Below are positions 17,663 to 27,503 of a DNA stretch of 64,000 nt, piece after piece. The notes beneath the pieces are model-generated. The model made no database searches, was not told where the DNA came from, and saw only the letters and a list, made by a program, of their open reading frames with translations. Source of the DNA: Jejuia sp. UBA6058 (lineage in GTDB: Bacteria; Bacteroidota; Bacteroidia; Flavobacteriales; Flavobacteriaceae); contig DIYI01000011.1 in assembly GCA_002428965.1 (NCBI GenBank), positions 1 to 64,000 of the forward strand. The letters run 5' to 3'. The first letter of the stretch is position 1. Each line of letters opens with the position of its first letter. The position numbers were made by a program, and so were the translations under genes.

Positions 17663-19879
17663 TTAGTTTTTATTTTTAAAATTATCAAACTCTGACGCAG
17701 ATTCAGTTTTTGGGAATGCATTATTGGACATATCGGTATCCGCAAACTCAAAATTAGGATCAAGATTTACAGTTTTTACTTCTTTATCCTTTATAAACGT
17801 ATGCTTTACTTCGTATTCATTTCTTCGCCATATTTGGGCGGGAAGTTTGTCAATTTCTTTTGATCCATCAGTATATTCCCATTCTATTGTAACAGGCATT
17901 ACCAAACCACCTTTATTTTTTATGGTAACTTCATATAAGTTTTTACCTGATACTTCTTTTCTTACGGCAGCTTCATCAAGTCGAGATAAAAATTGACCAT
18001 AGGCATTATCTGGTGTTGCCGTCATATTAATTACTTCAGGTCCAGTAGAAAAGTCTTTGGGGGGTTCAGTGGCAGTATCGCCCTCTGCAACAACCTGAGT
18101 ACTTTGTTTTTGGTCTTCAATATTTCGATCTTCTTCATGAACCTTAAACCATTTTACATTTGATAATTCCATATCCACATTGTCGGTCGTGTAGAACCAG
18201 CCTCTAAAAAACCAATCTAAATCTGTGGCTGTTGCATCTTCTAAAGTTCTAAATAAATCAGAAGGATTAGGATGTTTGTATTTCCAACGATTAGCATACT
18301 CTTTAAAGGCGGCATCAAATAACTCTTTACCAACTATAGAATTACGAAGCATTTGCAGGCCAACGGTAGGTTTTAAATAGAAATTAGCCCCAAATTGATT
18401 TAATAATTCATTATCTGAAGTTGTCATTATTGGTCGTAGCACATTTTTATCACCACTCATAAATGGTGCAATGCTTATTGGTGTGGTGCTATTGAAGTCT
18501 GGATAACGTTCTGCAACAGTGCGCTGATGTAAAAATGTATTTAAACCTTCGTCCATCCACATCCACTTACGCTCATCTGAACTTACAATCATAGGGAACC
18601 AGTTGTGACCAACTTCATGTATAATGGTTCCAATCATACCTGCTTTAGCACCTTTACTTATTTTTCCATTTTTAGGTCTACCTCCATTAAAACTTATCAT
18701 TGGAAATTCCATACCTATATTAGAGGTGTTTACTGAAATGCATACAGGATAAGGATAATCAAAAGTTGCTTCAGAGTACACTTCTAAAGCATGCATTATG
18801 GCCTTTGTAGACTCTTCTTGCCATACAGGAAGACCTTCTTTTGGGTAGAAAGACATTGCCATTACAGTATTTGTTGGTAGTTTTACGGCTTGCGCATCCC
18901 ACATAAATTTTCTGGAAGAAGCAAAAGCAAAATCTCTTACATTTTTCGCGGAGAATTTCCATGTTTTTTGTTTAGAAGTTTTTTCTGCTTCGTTTTCCAA
19001 AGCTTCTTCTTTGGTAATTACCATTATTGGCTTGTCAAACGAGGATGCGGCTTCTTTTAAACGTTTTCTCTGTTTTTTATTGAGTACGTTTTCAGGGTTT
19101 TGAAGCGCCCCGGTAGAAGCTACTACATGATCTGCAGGAACAGTAATCTCAACATCGTAATTGCCAAATTCCAGCGCAAATTCACCCAATTTTTGAAATT
19201 GTTGGTTTTGCCATCCTTCGGTATCATTATAAACCGCCATTCTAGGGAACCAATGAGCAATTAGATAGACTGTATTATCGTCTTCAGGGAAATATTCGTA
19301 GCCTTCACGTGATAATAAATACATGCTGCGATCTGTAATGTGATAAGACCATCCTATAGAAAAAGTCATAGACGTGCCTGATTTCAGAGGCTCATCCAAT
19401 AGTACTTTCATCATCGTATTATTTACTAGAGATTGTATGGCTTCGCCATTAGCATCTTTTATATATTTTATGGTATAACCCGCCGGAAAGTCTATGGCAC
19501 GTGTTAAAAATTGCATTTGTCTGGCGTTCATGCCGTCTCTTAAATTATTGCCTATACTACCAAAATCTTCGTTTTCTTTTTTATTGACGTTCTGTTCTAA
19601 TTGAATCCACAAATAGCTTAAATCATCTGGAGAATTGTTAAAATAAGTGATGGTTTCCTCCCCAGAAAGTACATTGTTTTTTTCATCAATTGTGGCCTTA
19701 ATATTATAATCGGCACGCTGCTGCCAATAGTCTTTACCAGGAGCGCCACTCGCTGTTCTATAGGTGTTTACAGGTTCCAATAAATTGTCAATGGGCTCAA
19801 ATTTTCCTTTCCAAGGTTGTGTTTGTGCCTGAATTTGAATAAGAAAAAGTGTAAGACAAAAAGTAAAAATGTACTTCAT
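17663..19879 (-). CDS. M1 family zinc metallopeptidase (aminopeptidase N-like)
   Basis: A secreted peptidase of 738 residues with a signal peptide (MKYIFTFCLTLFLIQIQAQ). The zinc site is intact: HEVGH (421-425) with the distal Glu444 in MDEGLNTF. The exopeptidase loop is GMEFP (389-393) in place of the classical GAMEN. An N-terminal beta-domain precedes it. The C-terminal part ends in a charged, low-complexity tail rather than a visible sorting domain. Periplasmic or surface peptide turnover is likely. The next gene on the strand is the cytochrome c peroxidase (41 bp away), but a functional link is not evident. Confidence 0.92.
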   Translation of the reverse strand: MKYIFTFCLTLFLIQIQAQTQPWKGKFEPIDNLLEPVNTYRTASGAPGKDYWQQRADYNIKATIDEKNNVLSGEETITYFNNSPDDLSYLWIQLEQNVNKKENEDFGSIGNNLRDGMNARQMQFLTRAIDFPAGYTIKYIKDANGEAIQSLVNNTMMKVLLDEPLKSGTSMTFSIGWSYHITDRSMYLLSREGYEYFPEDDNTVYLIAHWFPRMAVYNDTEGWQNQQFQKLGEFALEFGNYDVEITVPADHVVASTGALQNPENVLNKKQRKRLKEAASSFDKPIMVITKEEALENEAEKTSKQKTWKFSAKNVRDFAFASSRKFMWDAQAVKLPTNTVMAMSFYPKEGLPVWQEESTKAIMHALEVYSEATFDYPYPVCISVNTSNIGMEFPMISFNGGRPKNGKISKGAKAGMIGTIIHEVGHNWFPMIVSSDERKWMWMDEGLNTFLHQRTVAERYPDFNSTTPISIAPFMSGDKNVLRPIMTTSDNELLNQFGANFYLKPTVGLQMLRNSIVGKELFDAAFKEYANRWKYKHPNPSDLFRTLEDATATDLDWFFRGWFYTTDNVDMELSNVKWFKVHEEDRNIEDQKQSTQVVAEGDTATEPPKDFSTGPEVINMTATPDNAYGQFLSRLDEAAVRKEVSGKNLYEVTIKNKGGLVMPVTIEWEYTDGSKEIDKLPAQIWRRNEYEVKHTFIKDKEVKTVNLDPNFEFADTDMSNNAFPKTESASEFDNFKNKN

Positions 19880-20063
19880 ATTGTTTATAGATTGTTAGTT
19901 TTTCTAAAAAGTTTTACAATTTATAAATTACTTTGGTAAATATCTGTTAATTAAACAATTGTTTTCGTTTAGATTAAATTTATGTCAATTTTGAGCAATT
20001 CATAGGGGTTTAAGTTGTTTTGACTAGACAGCTTTTTTACCTTTACGGCCCAAATCAAATACT

Positions 20064-20591
20064 ATGGCAGAAGATAAAGACTTAACGTTCGACGTTTTAA
20101 TAGAAATTCCTAAAGGCAGTAGAAATAAATACGAGTATGATTTTGTGTTAAACAAAATTAGATTTGATCGTATGCTATTTTCTTCAATGATGTATCCAGG
20201 TGACTATGGTTTTGTTCCAGAAACTTTAGCGTTAGATAAAGATCCATTAGATGTGCTTGTATTAGGACATCAACCAACATTCCCAATGGTTGTTATGGAG
20301 GTAAGGCCAATTGGTGTTTTTCATATGACAGATGAAAAAGGACCAGATGAAAAAATAATATGTGTGCCCGTTTCAGATCCTATATGGAGCAACAAATGGG
20401 ATTTAGAAGATATTAATCCTCACAGAATGAAAGAAATAGAGCATTTCTTTAAAGTGTATAAAGACTTAGAAGAGAAAAAAGTTGATACCGGAGGCTGGGG
20501 CAATGCGGAACAAGCGCGAAACATATACCATGAAAGTGTAAAACGTTATGATGAAAGTGAGCATAAGAAAAAGAGAACGTTCACTATCTAG
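20064..20591 (+). CDS. ppa: inorganic pyrophosphatase (family I)
   Basis: It hydrolyses cytosolic PPi, pulling biosynthetic reactions forward. The 175-residue protein is typical of bacterial PPA. It contains EIPKGSRNKYEYD (14-26), MMYPGDYGFVPETLALDKDPLDVLVLG, which carries the metal-binding Asp cluster (DxxxxD near residues 65-70), and the KVYKDLEEK region. It is transcribed alone, ending in a strong terminator. The membrane pyrophosphatase gene follows 220 bp downstream on the same strand, so the soluble and ion-pumping enzymes are side by side. Confidence 0.97.
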   Translation: MAEDKDLTFDVLIEIPKGSRNKYEYDFVLNKIRFDRMLFSSMMYPGDYGFVPETLALDKDPLDVLVLGHQPTFPMVVMEVRPIGVFHMTDEKGPDEKIICVPVSDPIWSNKWDLEDINPHRMKEIEHFFKVYKDLEEKKVDTGGWGNAEQARNIYHESVKRYDESEHKKKRTFTI

Positions 20592-20619
20592 ATATAAACC
20601 CTCATTTTAAATACTTTGA

Positions 20620-20647
20620 AAATGCTCACATTAGTGAGCATTTTTTT
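20620..20647 (+). terminator. terminator of ppa
   Basis: AAATGCTCAC (20620-20629) pairs with GTGAGCATTT (20634-20643) around a 4-nt loop and is followed by a T run, 28 bp after the stop. Confidence 0.88.
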
Positions 20648-20764
20648 GTTTCTAAGTGTCGTTTAACTGATATTTATCATTGTTTTATGAATAATATAAT
20701 TTAAGTGTATTTAAGATGTGAAATCTTTAGTTAAACAGTCCTTTTTTTATCACTTTTATTTTTC

Positions 20765-20772
20765 TATTTTTG
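20765..20772 (+). promoter_or_regulatory. -7 promoter element of hppA
   Basis: TATTTTTG is a perfect TAnnTTTG element 38 bp upstream of the ATG at 20811. No distinct -33 element was recognised. Confidence 0.5.
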
Positions 20773-20810
20773 CCCGTCTATTTTATTAACGTAACTAACT
20801 GATTTGAAAT

Positions 20811-23159
20811 ATGGAATTATTAATTAAAGGATTGCCCGCTTTTGGAGTGCTGGCTTTACTGTTTGTTTTAATTAAAAGTAAATGGGTAAGTAAACAAGAC
20901 GAAGGAAGCGATAAAATGAAAAGGATTGCGAAAAACATTGCTGATGGCGCTATGTCCTTTCTAAAAGCTGAATATAAAATCTTAGCCATTTTTGTAGTGG
21001 CTGTTGCCATCCTACTATTCTTCAAAGGAAGTAACGAAGAAGGCTCTAACGGAATGGTAGCCGTATCTTTTGTTATTGGAGCTATTTGTTCCGCTTTGGC
21101 TGGTTTTATTGGAATGAAAGTAGCTACTAAAGCAAACGTAAGAACAACCAGTGCAGCAAGAAAATCATTAGGAAAAGCCTTAGAAGTTGCCTTTGCAGGT
21201 GGTGCTGTAATGGGTCTTGGTGTTGTTGGTCTTGGAGTTTTAGGACTAAGTGGTCTTTTTATGGTGTATAGTGAAATGGGTTGGGGCTTAAACGAAGTAC
21301 TAAATGTATTATCAGGTTTCTCTTTAGGAGCTTCATCTATTGCTTTATTTGCTCGTGTGGGCGGCGGTATTTATACTAAGGCGGCTGATGTTGGTGCTGA
21401 TTTGGTAGGTAAAGTTGAGGCTGGTATTCCTGAAGATCATCCTTTAAACCCTGCTACTATTGCAGATAATGTGGGTGATAATGTAGGTGATGTTGCTGGT
21501 ATGGGTGCGGATTTGTTCGAGTCTTATGTAGGTTCTATTATTGGTACGATGGTTTTAGGAGCATTTATTATCACACCAGATTTTAATGGTCTTGGAGCTG
21601 TTTATTTGCCATTAGTATTGGCTGCCGTTGGAATTATTATGTCCATTATAGGAACATTTTTTGTTCGTGTGAAAGATGGAGGAAATCCACAAACGGCCTT
21701 AAATGTAGGAGAATTTGGTTCTGCTGGATTAATGTTGGTAGCTTCGTATTTTATTATTGGCGCATTTATTCCAGAAGGGACTGAAGGTTTAACCAATGGT
21801 TCTACTGGTGTATTTATTGCTGTAATTGCTGGTTTAGTTGCCGGTTTAGCAGTTGGTAAAGTAACTGAATATTATACAGGTACAGGTACAAAACCTGTGA
21901 ATTCAATAGTAAAACAATCTGAAACAGGTAGTGCTACCAACATCATAGCCGGTTTAGGTGTAGGTATGATGTCTACAGCTATTCCAATTATTCTAATTGC
22001 TGCAGCTATATTGGTGTCTCATCATTTTGCTGGTTTATATGGTATTGCAATTGCTGCTGTTGGGATGTTGGCAAATACGGGTATTCAATTAGCAGTTGAT
22101 GCTTATGGACCAATATCTGACAATGCGGGTGGTATTGCGGAAATGGCAGAATTAGATCCTGAAGTGCGTGAACGTACGGATAAATTAGATGCTGTTGGTA
22201 ATACAACCGCTGCTATCGGTAAAGGTTTTGCTATTGCTTCTGCGGCCTTAACTGCGTTGGCGTTGTTTGCGGCATTTATGAAAACGGCTAATGTTACTGC
22301 AATTGATGTATCGCAACCGAATATTATGGCAGGCCTTCTTGTTGGTGGTATGTTGCCATTTGTGTTTTCTGCATTATCTATGAATGCTGTAGGACGAGCT
22401 GCAATGGCTATGATTGAAGAGGTGCGTCGCCAGTTCAGAGATATTCCAAAATTAAAAGCTGCTTTAGAAGTTATGCGTGCTGTGGATTCTGATATGTCTA
22501 AAGCAACAGAAGCGCAAAGAAAAATATTCGACGAAGCTGATGGTGTAGCGGAATATGATAAATGTGTGGCTATATCAACTACAGCTTCTATTAAAGAGAT
22601 GGTGTTACCAGGTTTGTTAGCTATCATTGTTCCAGTAGCAATAGGTTTCTTAGGAGGAGCTGAAATGTTAGGAGGTTTACTAGCAGGTGTTACTACTTGT
22701 GGTGTTTTAATGGCTATTTTCCAATCAAACGCAGGAGGTGCATGGGATAACGCAAAGAAAATGATTGAAGAGCAAGGAAGAAAAGGAACAGATGCGCATA
22801 AAGCTGCGGTAGTAGGTGATACAGTAGGAGATCCTTTTAAAGATACTTCGGGGCCTTCATTAAACATCTTATTGAAATTAATGAGCGTTGTTGCATTGGT
22901 GATTGCTCCTAGTATTGCCATGTCAGCAGATGCTGTAACCGCTTATGCCTCTGAAGATGTTAAAATAGAACAGGTTGAAATTAAAAAAGAAGTCAAGGTA
23001 AAATTAACTGAAGCTGAAGAAGCAGGTGTTGTTAAAGCCGTTGTTACAACTATAACTACTGAAAATGGTGAAGCATCTACTACTTATGAAACTATAACAG
23101 GTACTGAAGAGGAAGTTGAAGCGAAATTAAATGAGCTTGAACAAAAAGATGCCTCTTAA
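20811..23159 (+). CDS. hppA: membrane-bound ion-translocating pyrophosphatase, K+-dependent type
   Basis: It couples PPi hydrolysis to H+ and/or Na+ export across the inner membrane. The 782-residue, about 16-helix protein has the signature region DVGADLVGKVEAGIPEDHP with NPATIADNVGDNVGD, and the second acidic motif VGDTVGDPFKDTSGPSLN near the end of the core. The GNTTAAIGKG segment has Ala where K+-independent enzymes have Lys, so K+ dependence is predicted. The pumped ion cannot be decided here. After the last helix (APSIAMSADAV) about 70 hydrophilic, Glu- and Thr-rich residues follow, which most family members lack. It lies directly after ppa but has its own promoter and terminator. Confidence 0.95.
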   Translation: MELLIKGLPAFGVLALLFVLIKSKWVSKQDEGSDKMKRIAKNIADGAMSFLKAEYKILAIFVVAVAILLFFKGSNEEGSNGMVAVSFVIGAICSALAGFIGMKVATKANVRTTSAARKSLGKALEVAFAGGAVMGLGVVGLGVLGLSGLFMVYSEMGWGLNEVLNVLSGFSLGASSIALFARVGGGIYTKAADVGADLVGKVEAGIPEDHPLNPATIADNVGDNVGDVAGMGADLFESYVGSIIGTMVLGAFIITPDFNGLGAVYLPLVLAAVGIIMSIIGTFFVRVKDGGNPQTALNVGEFGSAGLMLVASYFIIGAFIPEGTEGLTNGSTGVFIAVIAGLVAGLAVGKVTEYYTGTGTKPVNSIVKQSETGSATNIIAGLGVGMMSTAIPIILIAAAILVSHHFAGLYGIAIAAVGMLANTGIQLAVDAYGPISDNAGGIAEMAELDPEVRERTDKLDAVGNTTAAIGKGFAIASAALTALALFAAFMKTANVTAIDVSQPNIMAGLLVGGMLPFVFSALSMNAVGRAAMAMIEEVRRQFRDIPKLKAALEVMRAVDSDMSKATEAQRKIFDEADGVAEYDKCVAISTTASIKEMVLPGLLAIIVPVAIGFLGGAEMLGGLLAGVTTCGVLMAIFQSNAGGAWDNAKKMIEEQGRKGTDAHKAAVVGDTVGDPFKDTSGPSLNILLKLMSVVALVIAPSIAMSADAVTAYASEDVKIEQVEIKKEVKVKLTEAEEAGVVKAVVTTITTENGEASTTYETITGTEEEVEAKLNELEQKDAS

Positions 23160-23203
23160 TTAAATAAAACCAACTATACTAAATAGACTATTTAATTAAT
23201 TTG

Positions 23204-23235
23204 AAAAAGCCACGTTTTATGCGTGGCTTTTTTTT
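23204..23235. terminator. bidirectional terminator between hppA and the DsbD-like gene
   Basis: AAAAAGCCACG (23204-23214) pairs with CGTGGCTTTTT (23222-23232), with T-tracts on both strands. It ends hppA and overlaps the stop of the converging DsbD-like gene. Confidence 0.88.
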
Positions 23236-25249
23236 AATGCGATTTAAACTCTTGAAATCCACACTCCAAAAAGTTGGTGTATTCAGATTCATCAGGTGTA
23301 TAAGGAACTGGGGTGTTTAATATTTTCTTACCATCAGAACTTAACAACACATAGTACGGCTGAGAATTGGACTGGAAAAACGCCGTTTGGAAATGTGCCC
23401 ATTTATGACCGTAATTCTTCAAAGTCCTAGATCCTCCATCAATTCTCTTTACGTTAATTTGTTCTTTTTTAGGTAGCTCTTTTTTATCATCAACATAAAG
23501 AGAAATCAAAACATAGTCGTTTCTAAGATAGTCGTCAATTTTTTTATCTGGCCATACATGCTCCTCCATTTTGCGGCAGTTTACACAGGCTAAACCTGTA
23601 AAATCCAACATCACAGGTTTGTTTACCTGTTTCGCAAAAGCTAACCCTTCTTTTAAATCTTTAAAGCAATCTAAATTGTTGGGGCAGTCATTTGGGAATA
23701 TAAAACTATAGCCTACGGGAGGTGCTAAACCACTTAATACTGTAAGAGGTGTAAATGTGTTAGTCTCCTTATTTATTCTAAAACCTGAAGCTAAATAAAT
23801 TGCAAAGGATGCAACTAAAATAGCGCCAGCAATTCTTGAAAACGAGAGCTTTTTGATAGGGCTATCATGAGGAAACTTAATTTTCCCAAACAGATAAAGT
23901 GCTAAACCTGCAAAAATAATAATCCAAATAATTAAAAAAGGTTCAATTTTTAATAGGTTCCAATGTGCTACTAGATCTGCATTAGATAAAAATTTGAAAG
24001 CAAGTGCTAATTCTAAAAAACCTAAAATAACCTTTGTTGTATTTAACCAACCACCAGATTTTGGAAGTGCGTTTAGCATGTTTGGAAACATTGCAAACAA
24101 CGCGAACGGTAATCCTAAAGAAACACCAAAACCAGCCATACCTGCTGTAAGCTGCCACGCACCACCTTCGGCAGTTAATGAGCCAGCTAAAAGGGAACCT
24201 AAAATTGGTCCTGTGCAAGAAAAAGAAACAATGGCTAAAGTTAGAGCCATGAAGAATATACCAATTAAACCACCAGAGTTTTCTCCTTGTGTTGTCCTTG
24301 TTGTCCAGCTCGAAGGAAGTGTTAGTTCATAATAACCAAAGAATGAAAATGCAAAAAACACAAATATTAAAAAGAAGATCACGTTGAGCCAAACATTGGT
24401 AGAAATCTCATTTAGAATATCGGGATTCACCGAATCTAACAAATGAAAAGGAACACTTAAAAGAATATATACCGCAAAAATGAAAAAGCCATAAAGTATA
24501 GCTTTCGAGATACCAGAAGCTTTATTTTGATCTCCCTTTTTGGTAAAGAAGCTCACGGTTAAAGGAATCATTGGGAATACACAAGGTGTAAGTAGTGCTA
24601 GTAACCCTCCAATAAATCCTAGTCCAAAAATACTCCAAAGGGAACTGTTGGTTGATTTTATGTCTAGAATATTGCCTTTTTCATAAGCACAATTAGATGT
24701 TGGTTGCTCTATTTCTGAAGGTAACATACCATAAAGCAAGTTATTCGCTTTATCATCGTCAATTACTAAGGTGTTAGTGCTTTTTTTTTTAATTGAAGCG
24801 TTGTCTGTAAGATTAAAGACTAGCTCAAAATCTGTTGGAGGCGTACACTTTTCGTCATCACATGCCATAAATAGCACCGATCCAGTTATGTGATCTATTT
24901 CGTTATTAAGCTTAACCGTCTGTTCAAATTTTGCTTCATTCTCAAAATAGGTAATACGCATCTCGAAAACTGGATCATCCACTGTAATACCCTTTTCTTC
25001 AATGGTAGATCCCACAAGTTCAAAATCATCGTTACTGTTTGAATATGTAAATTCGGTTGGTATTGGGCCTCCATCAGGAATATTTTGTGCATATAAATGC
25101 GAACCAACATCAATAGTTGCTATAGAAATGAGTTTGTATTCGGTTTCCGAAATCTTTTCAACTTCAGTTGTCCATTTTACAGGATTGTACATTTGAGAGA
25201 ATCCTAGAGCCGAAATAAAAAATAGAATTAAAAAAACTAGCTTTTTCAT
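23234..25249 (-). CDS. DsbD-like protein-disulfide reductase
   Basis: It transfers reducing power from cytoplasmic thioredoxin to periplasmic thiols. The 671-residue protein has a signal peptide, an N-terminal DsbD-alpha-like domain with a Cys pair in CDDEKC (~130), an eight-helix transmembrane part (~210-470) with LLTPCVFPMIPLTVSFF and CTGPILGSLLAG (the two membrane cysteines), and a C-terminal thioredoxin-like domain with CVNC (555-558). All three redox modules are therefore intact. It is a single gene. Its start at 25249 gives a conventional signal (MKKLVFLILFFISALGFSQ). Confidence 0.93.
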   Translation of the reverse strand: MKKLVFLILFFISALGFSQMYNPVKWTTEVEKISETEYKLISIATIDVGSHLYAQNIPDGGPIPTEFTYSNSNDDFELVGSTIEEKGITVDDPVFEMRITYFENEAKFEQTVKLNNEIDHITGSVLFMACDDEKCTPPTDFELVFNLTDNASIKKKSTNTLVIDDDKANNLLYGMLPSEIEQPTSNCAYEKGNILDIKSTNSSLWSIFGLGFIGGLLALLTPCVFPMIPLTVSFFTKKGDQNKASGISKAILYGFFIFAVYILLSVPFHLLDSVNPDILNEISTNVWLNVIFFLIFVFFAFSFFGYYELTLPSSWTTRTTQGENSGGLIGIFFMALTLAIVSFSCTGPILGSLLAGSLTAEGGAWQLTAGMAGFGVSLGLPFALFAMFPNMLNALPKSGGWLNTTKVILGFLELALAFKFLSNADLVAHWNLLKIEPFLIIWIIIFAGLALYLFGKIKFPHDSPIKKLSFSRIAGAILVASFAIYLASGFRINKETNTFTPLTVLSGLAPPVGYSFIFPNDCPNNLDCFKDLKEGLAFAKQVNKPVMLDFTGLACVNCRKMEEHVWPDKKIDDYLRNDYVLISLYVDDKKELPKKEQINVKRIDGGSRTLKNYGHKWAHFQTAFFQSNSQPYYVLLSSDGKKILNTPVPYTPDESEYTNFLECGFQEFKSH

Positions 25250-25387
25250 TTTAAAAACTTAAAAGTATAATGGTTGATTTAGGCGATTTACTACTTAAAT
25301 CATTACAAAATAAGGTTATTAAAATAACTTGATATCTCTTAAAATAGATTTTTAATAGATTTTTAACTAGAACGTTCTGTCGAATTA

Positions 25388-26002
25388 CTAAAAAAGCCCG
25401 TTTATCTCAGCATCAATGCTATTGATTACATGCCCCAAATCTTCAGGCTTATCCACAAAATTAAGGTTGTCAACATCCATAATTAATAGTTTGCCTTTGT
25501 TATAGCCATGAATCCAAGCTTCGTAACGCTCATTAAGTCTGCTTAAATAATCAATACTTATCGAATTTTCATAATCACGACCACGTTTATGAATTTGTGA
25601 TACAAGATTAGGTATAGAACTTCGTAAATAAATTAATAAGTCGGGACCTTTTACTAAAGATTCCATAAGATCGAATAGCGATTTATAATTTTCAAAATCT
25701 CTATTCGTCATTAAACCCATAGCATGTAAGTTAGGCGCGAAAATATGCGCGTCTTCGTAGATGGTTCTGTCCTGAATGATATCCTTACCACTCTCACGAA
25801 TCTGTAAAACCTGACGAAAACGACTGTTTAAGAAATAAACCTGTAAATTGAAACTCCAACGCGCCATCTGGTTATAAAAATCATCCAGATAAGGATTGTC
25901 TACCACGTCTTCCAATTGTGCTTCCCATTTGTAATGTTTTGCGAGTAATTTAGTCAGCGTTGTTTTTCCAGCGCCAATATTTCCAGCAACAGCAATATGC
26001 AT
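25388..26002 (-). CDS. deoxynucleoside kinase
   Basis: It phosphorylates deoxynucleosides in salvage. The 204-residue protein has the P-loop GNIGAGKTT (7-15), the DRTIYEDAHIF segment containing the family ERS/DRT-like motif, and the lid-like RGRDYENSISIDYLSRLNERYEAW region typical of the dAdo/dGuo kinase group. The base specificity cannot be read here. It is the last gene of an apparent four-gene unit (histidine kinase, response regulator, secreted protein, kinase). Only 2 bp separate it from the gene before it. Confidence 0.9.
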   Translation of the reverse strand: MHIAVAGNIGAGKTTLTKLLAKHYKWEAQLEDVVDNPYLDDFYNQMARWSFNLQVYFLNSRFRQVLQIRESGKDIIQDRTIYEDAHIFAPNLHAMGLMTNRDFENYKSLFDLMESLVKGPDLLIYLRSSIPNLVSQIHKRGRDYENSISIDYLSRLNERYEAWIHGYNKGKLLIMDVDNLNFVDKPEDLGHVINSIDAEINGLF

Positions 26003-26004
26003 AG

Positions 26005-26787
26005 TTAATTTAGTTTTATTCGGAATTCTTGGAGAGTTTCAAAGTTGTAAATATACAAGGTTTCATTGGTTACAAAAAACTGAGGAATTAAAATGTTATT
26101 TGTTAGTAAAGGAATAGGTTGTTTCTCCTCTCTTCCTAGATAAAATAGGTTTTGCTCTTTGTTTAAGAAAACGGCTTCGTTATTTTCTTCTAAACTAGTG
26201 TAACCGTCATTTTTCATTTTTCTTACCAAACTTCCAAAATAATTGTATATGAGTAACTCTTCTTCGGTTAATAAATAGGCATAATTATAATTGCTCTTCA
26301 AATCTAAAATTGGGCTATCAATTGGCTTTAGAGTTTGAGCTTTTGTTGTACGAGTTTTATAATCGAATACTTCTAGTAATTGCGTGTCTTGGTTAAAGAG
26401 CCAAATAGTGTTATCATAGCCTGTTGAAATATGTGAAACGTTTCTGTAGGTGTTAATACCGTTAAAATCAATCTTAAAAATTTCAGCTAATCGATTGTCT
26501 AAAATGATTGCTGAATTTAATTCTTGATAGAAGAGATTAATTTTTAGAGGGTTGAAGCTATTTACCGAAGTTAGTTTGCCTAATTGCAAATTGTTGTAAC
26601 TAATGGCAGTGTCTTTATTTTTCTTATAGATAGTATTTTCTTTGGTATAGAAAATAGTGCCAAAATTATCAATACCAACTAAATTATCAACGTTTAGACT
26701 TGTAGTCTTTACAGGAATAGTTTCAATAGATTTTTGAGCGACTACTGAAATTGTTACAAAAAAGATGATACTACTGATCCACTTCAT
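26005..26787 (-). CDS. secreted beta-propeller-like protein of unknown function
   Basis: About 260 residues from the ATG at 26787. An ATG at 26805 would add six residues before the signal peptide MKWISSIIFFVTISVVAQ, so the later start is preferred. The mature protein is a series of short beta-strand repeats (for example GIDNFGTIFYTKENTIYKK, TGYDNTIWLFNQDTQ, NEAVFLNKEQNLFYLG), which suggests a propeller. No catalytic motif is visible. It follows the response-regulator gene by 32 bp and abuts the deoxynucleoside kinase gene. The function is unknown. Confidence 0.65.
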   Translation of the reverse strand: MKWISSIIFFVTISVVAQKSIETIPVKTTSLNVDNLVGIDNFGTIFYTKENTIYKKNKDTAISYNNLQLGKLTSVNSFNPLKINLFYQELNSAIILDNRLAEIFKIDFNGINTYRNVSHISTGYDNTIWLFNQDTQLLEVFDYKTRTTKAQTLKPIDSPILDLKSNYNYAYLLTEEELLIYNYFGSLVRKMKNDGYTSLEENNEAVFLNKEQNLFYLGREEKQPIPLLTNNILIPQFFVTNETLYIYNFETLQEFRIKLN

Positions 26788-26819
26788 ACAGTTTGAAAAG
26801 TACAAAAATCAAACCATAT

Positions 26820-27503
26820 TTAACAAATTAACTTATAGCCAAAACCACGTACATTAATAATTTCTATATCTGAATCTTTTTTGAGTTTTTTTCTTAGTTT
26901 GGTGATAAATACATCCATACTTCTTGCATTAAAAAAGTCATCATTACCCCAGAGTTTATTTAGTATTAAGGAGCGGTCAAGCACTTGGTTTTTGTTTTTT
27001 ATTAAATGAAATAATAAGTGTGCCTCACGGTGTGTAAGCTGTACTTTTTCTTCGGTTTTATATTGAAGTATTTGTTTTGGGAAGTTAAATGTAAAATCAC
27101 CAAACTGTAGAATTTCAGATTGTTTTTGTTCTTTAGTTCGATTGAGAAGGTTATTGATACGAACGATTAATTCTTCCATACTAAAAGGTTTTTTTAAATA
27201 ATCGTTACCTCCGATAGTAAAACCTTCTACCACATCTTGAGTTTGCGATTTGGCAGTTAAAAAAATAATAGGAATAGTATCATCAATTTCACGAATTTCT
27301 TTAGCTAAAGTAAAGCCGTCTTTTTTGGGCATCATTACATCCAGAACTAATATTTCAGGAGTTACTTCTTTATATTTTTTTAATGCCTTTTCTCCATCTT
27401 CACAAAGTATAACTTCAAAATTACGTGTTTCAAGACTTTCTTTTATTATTTGGCCTAAAGCGGGTTCGTCCTCGGCCAATATTAGTTTAGTTTTATTGGC
27501 CAT
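26820..27503 (-). CDS. OmpR/PhoB-family response regulator
   Basis: Receiver domain (~5-118) with the phosphoacceptor Asp55 in LVLDVMMPKKDG, acidic pair EDE (11-13), and the KKPFSMEELI switch lysine. A winged-helix DNA-binding domain (~130-227) follows, containing LTHREAHLLFHLIKNKN and SMDVFITKLRKKLKKD. The 227-residue length is standard. Its start overlaps the end of the histidine kinase gene by 11 bp, so the two are translationally coupled partners. Likely targets include the divergent GLPGLI operon, whose upstream region carries three GTTAAC direct repeats (29181-29208). Confidence 0.95.
   Translation of the reverse strand: MANKTKLILAEDEPALGQIIKESLETRNFEVILCEDGEKALKKYKEVTPEILVLDVMMPKKDGFTLAKEIREIDDTIPIIFLTAKSQTQDVVEGFTIGGNDYLKKPFSMEELIVRINNLLNRTKEQKQSEILQFGDFTFNFPKQILQYKTEEKVQLTHREAHLLFHLIKNKNQVLDRSLILNKLWGNDDFFNARSMDVFITKLRKKLKKDSDIEIINVRGFGYKLIC

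Noticed and set aside
22103..22921. 272-codon open frame on the minus strand inside hppA
   Set aside because: It is antisense to a strongly conserved membrane protein. Its composition (Pro/Ala/Ser/Thr-rich) reflects the reverse complement of Gly/Ala-rich hppA, and it has no start context or family resemblance.
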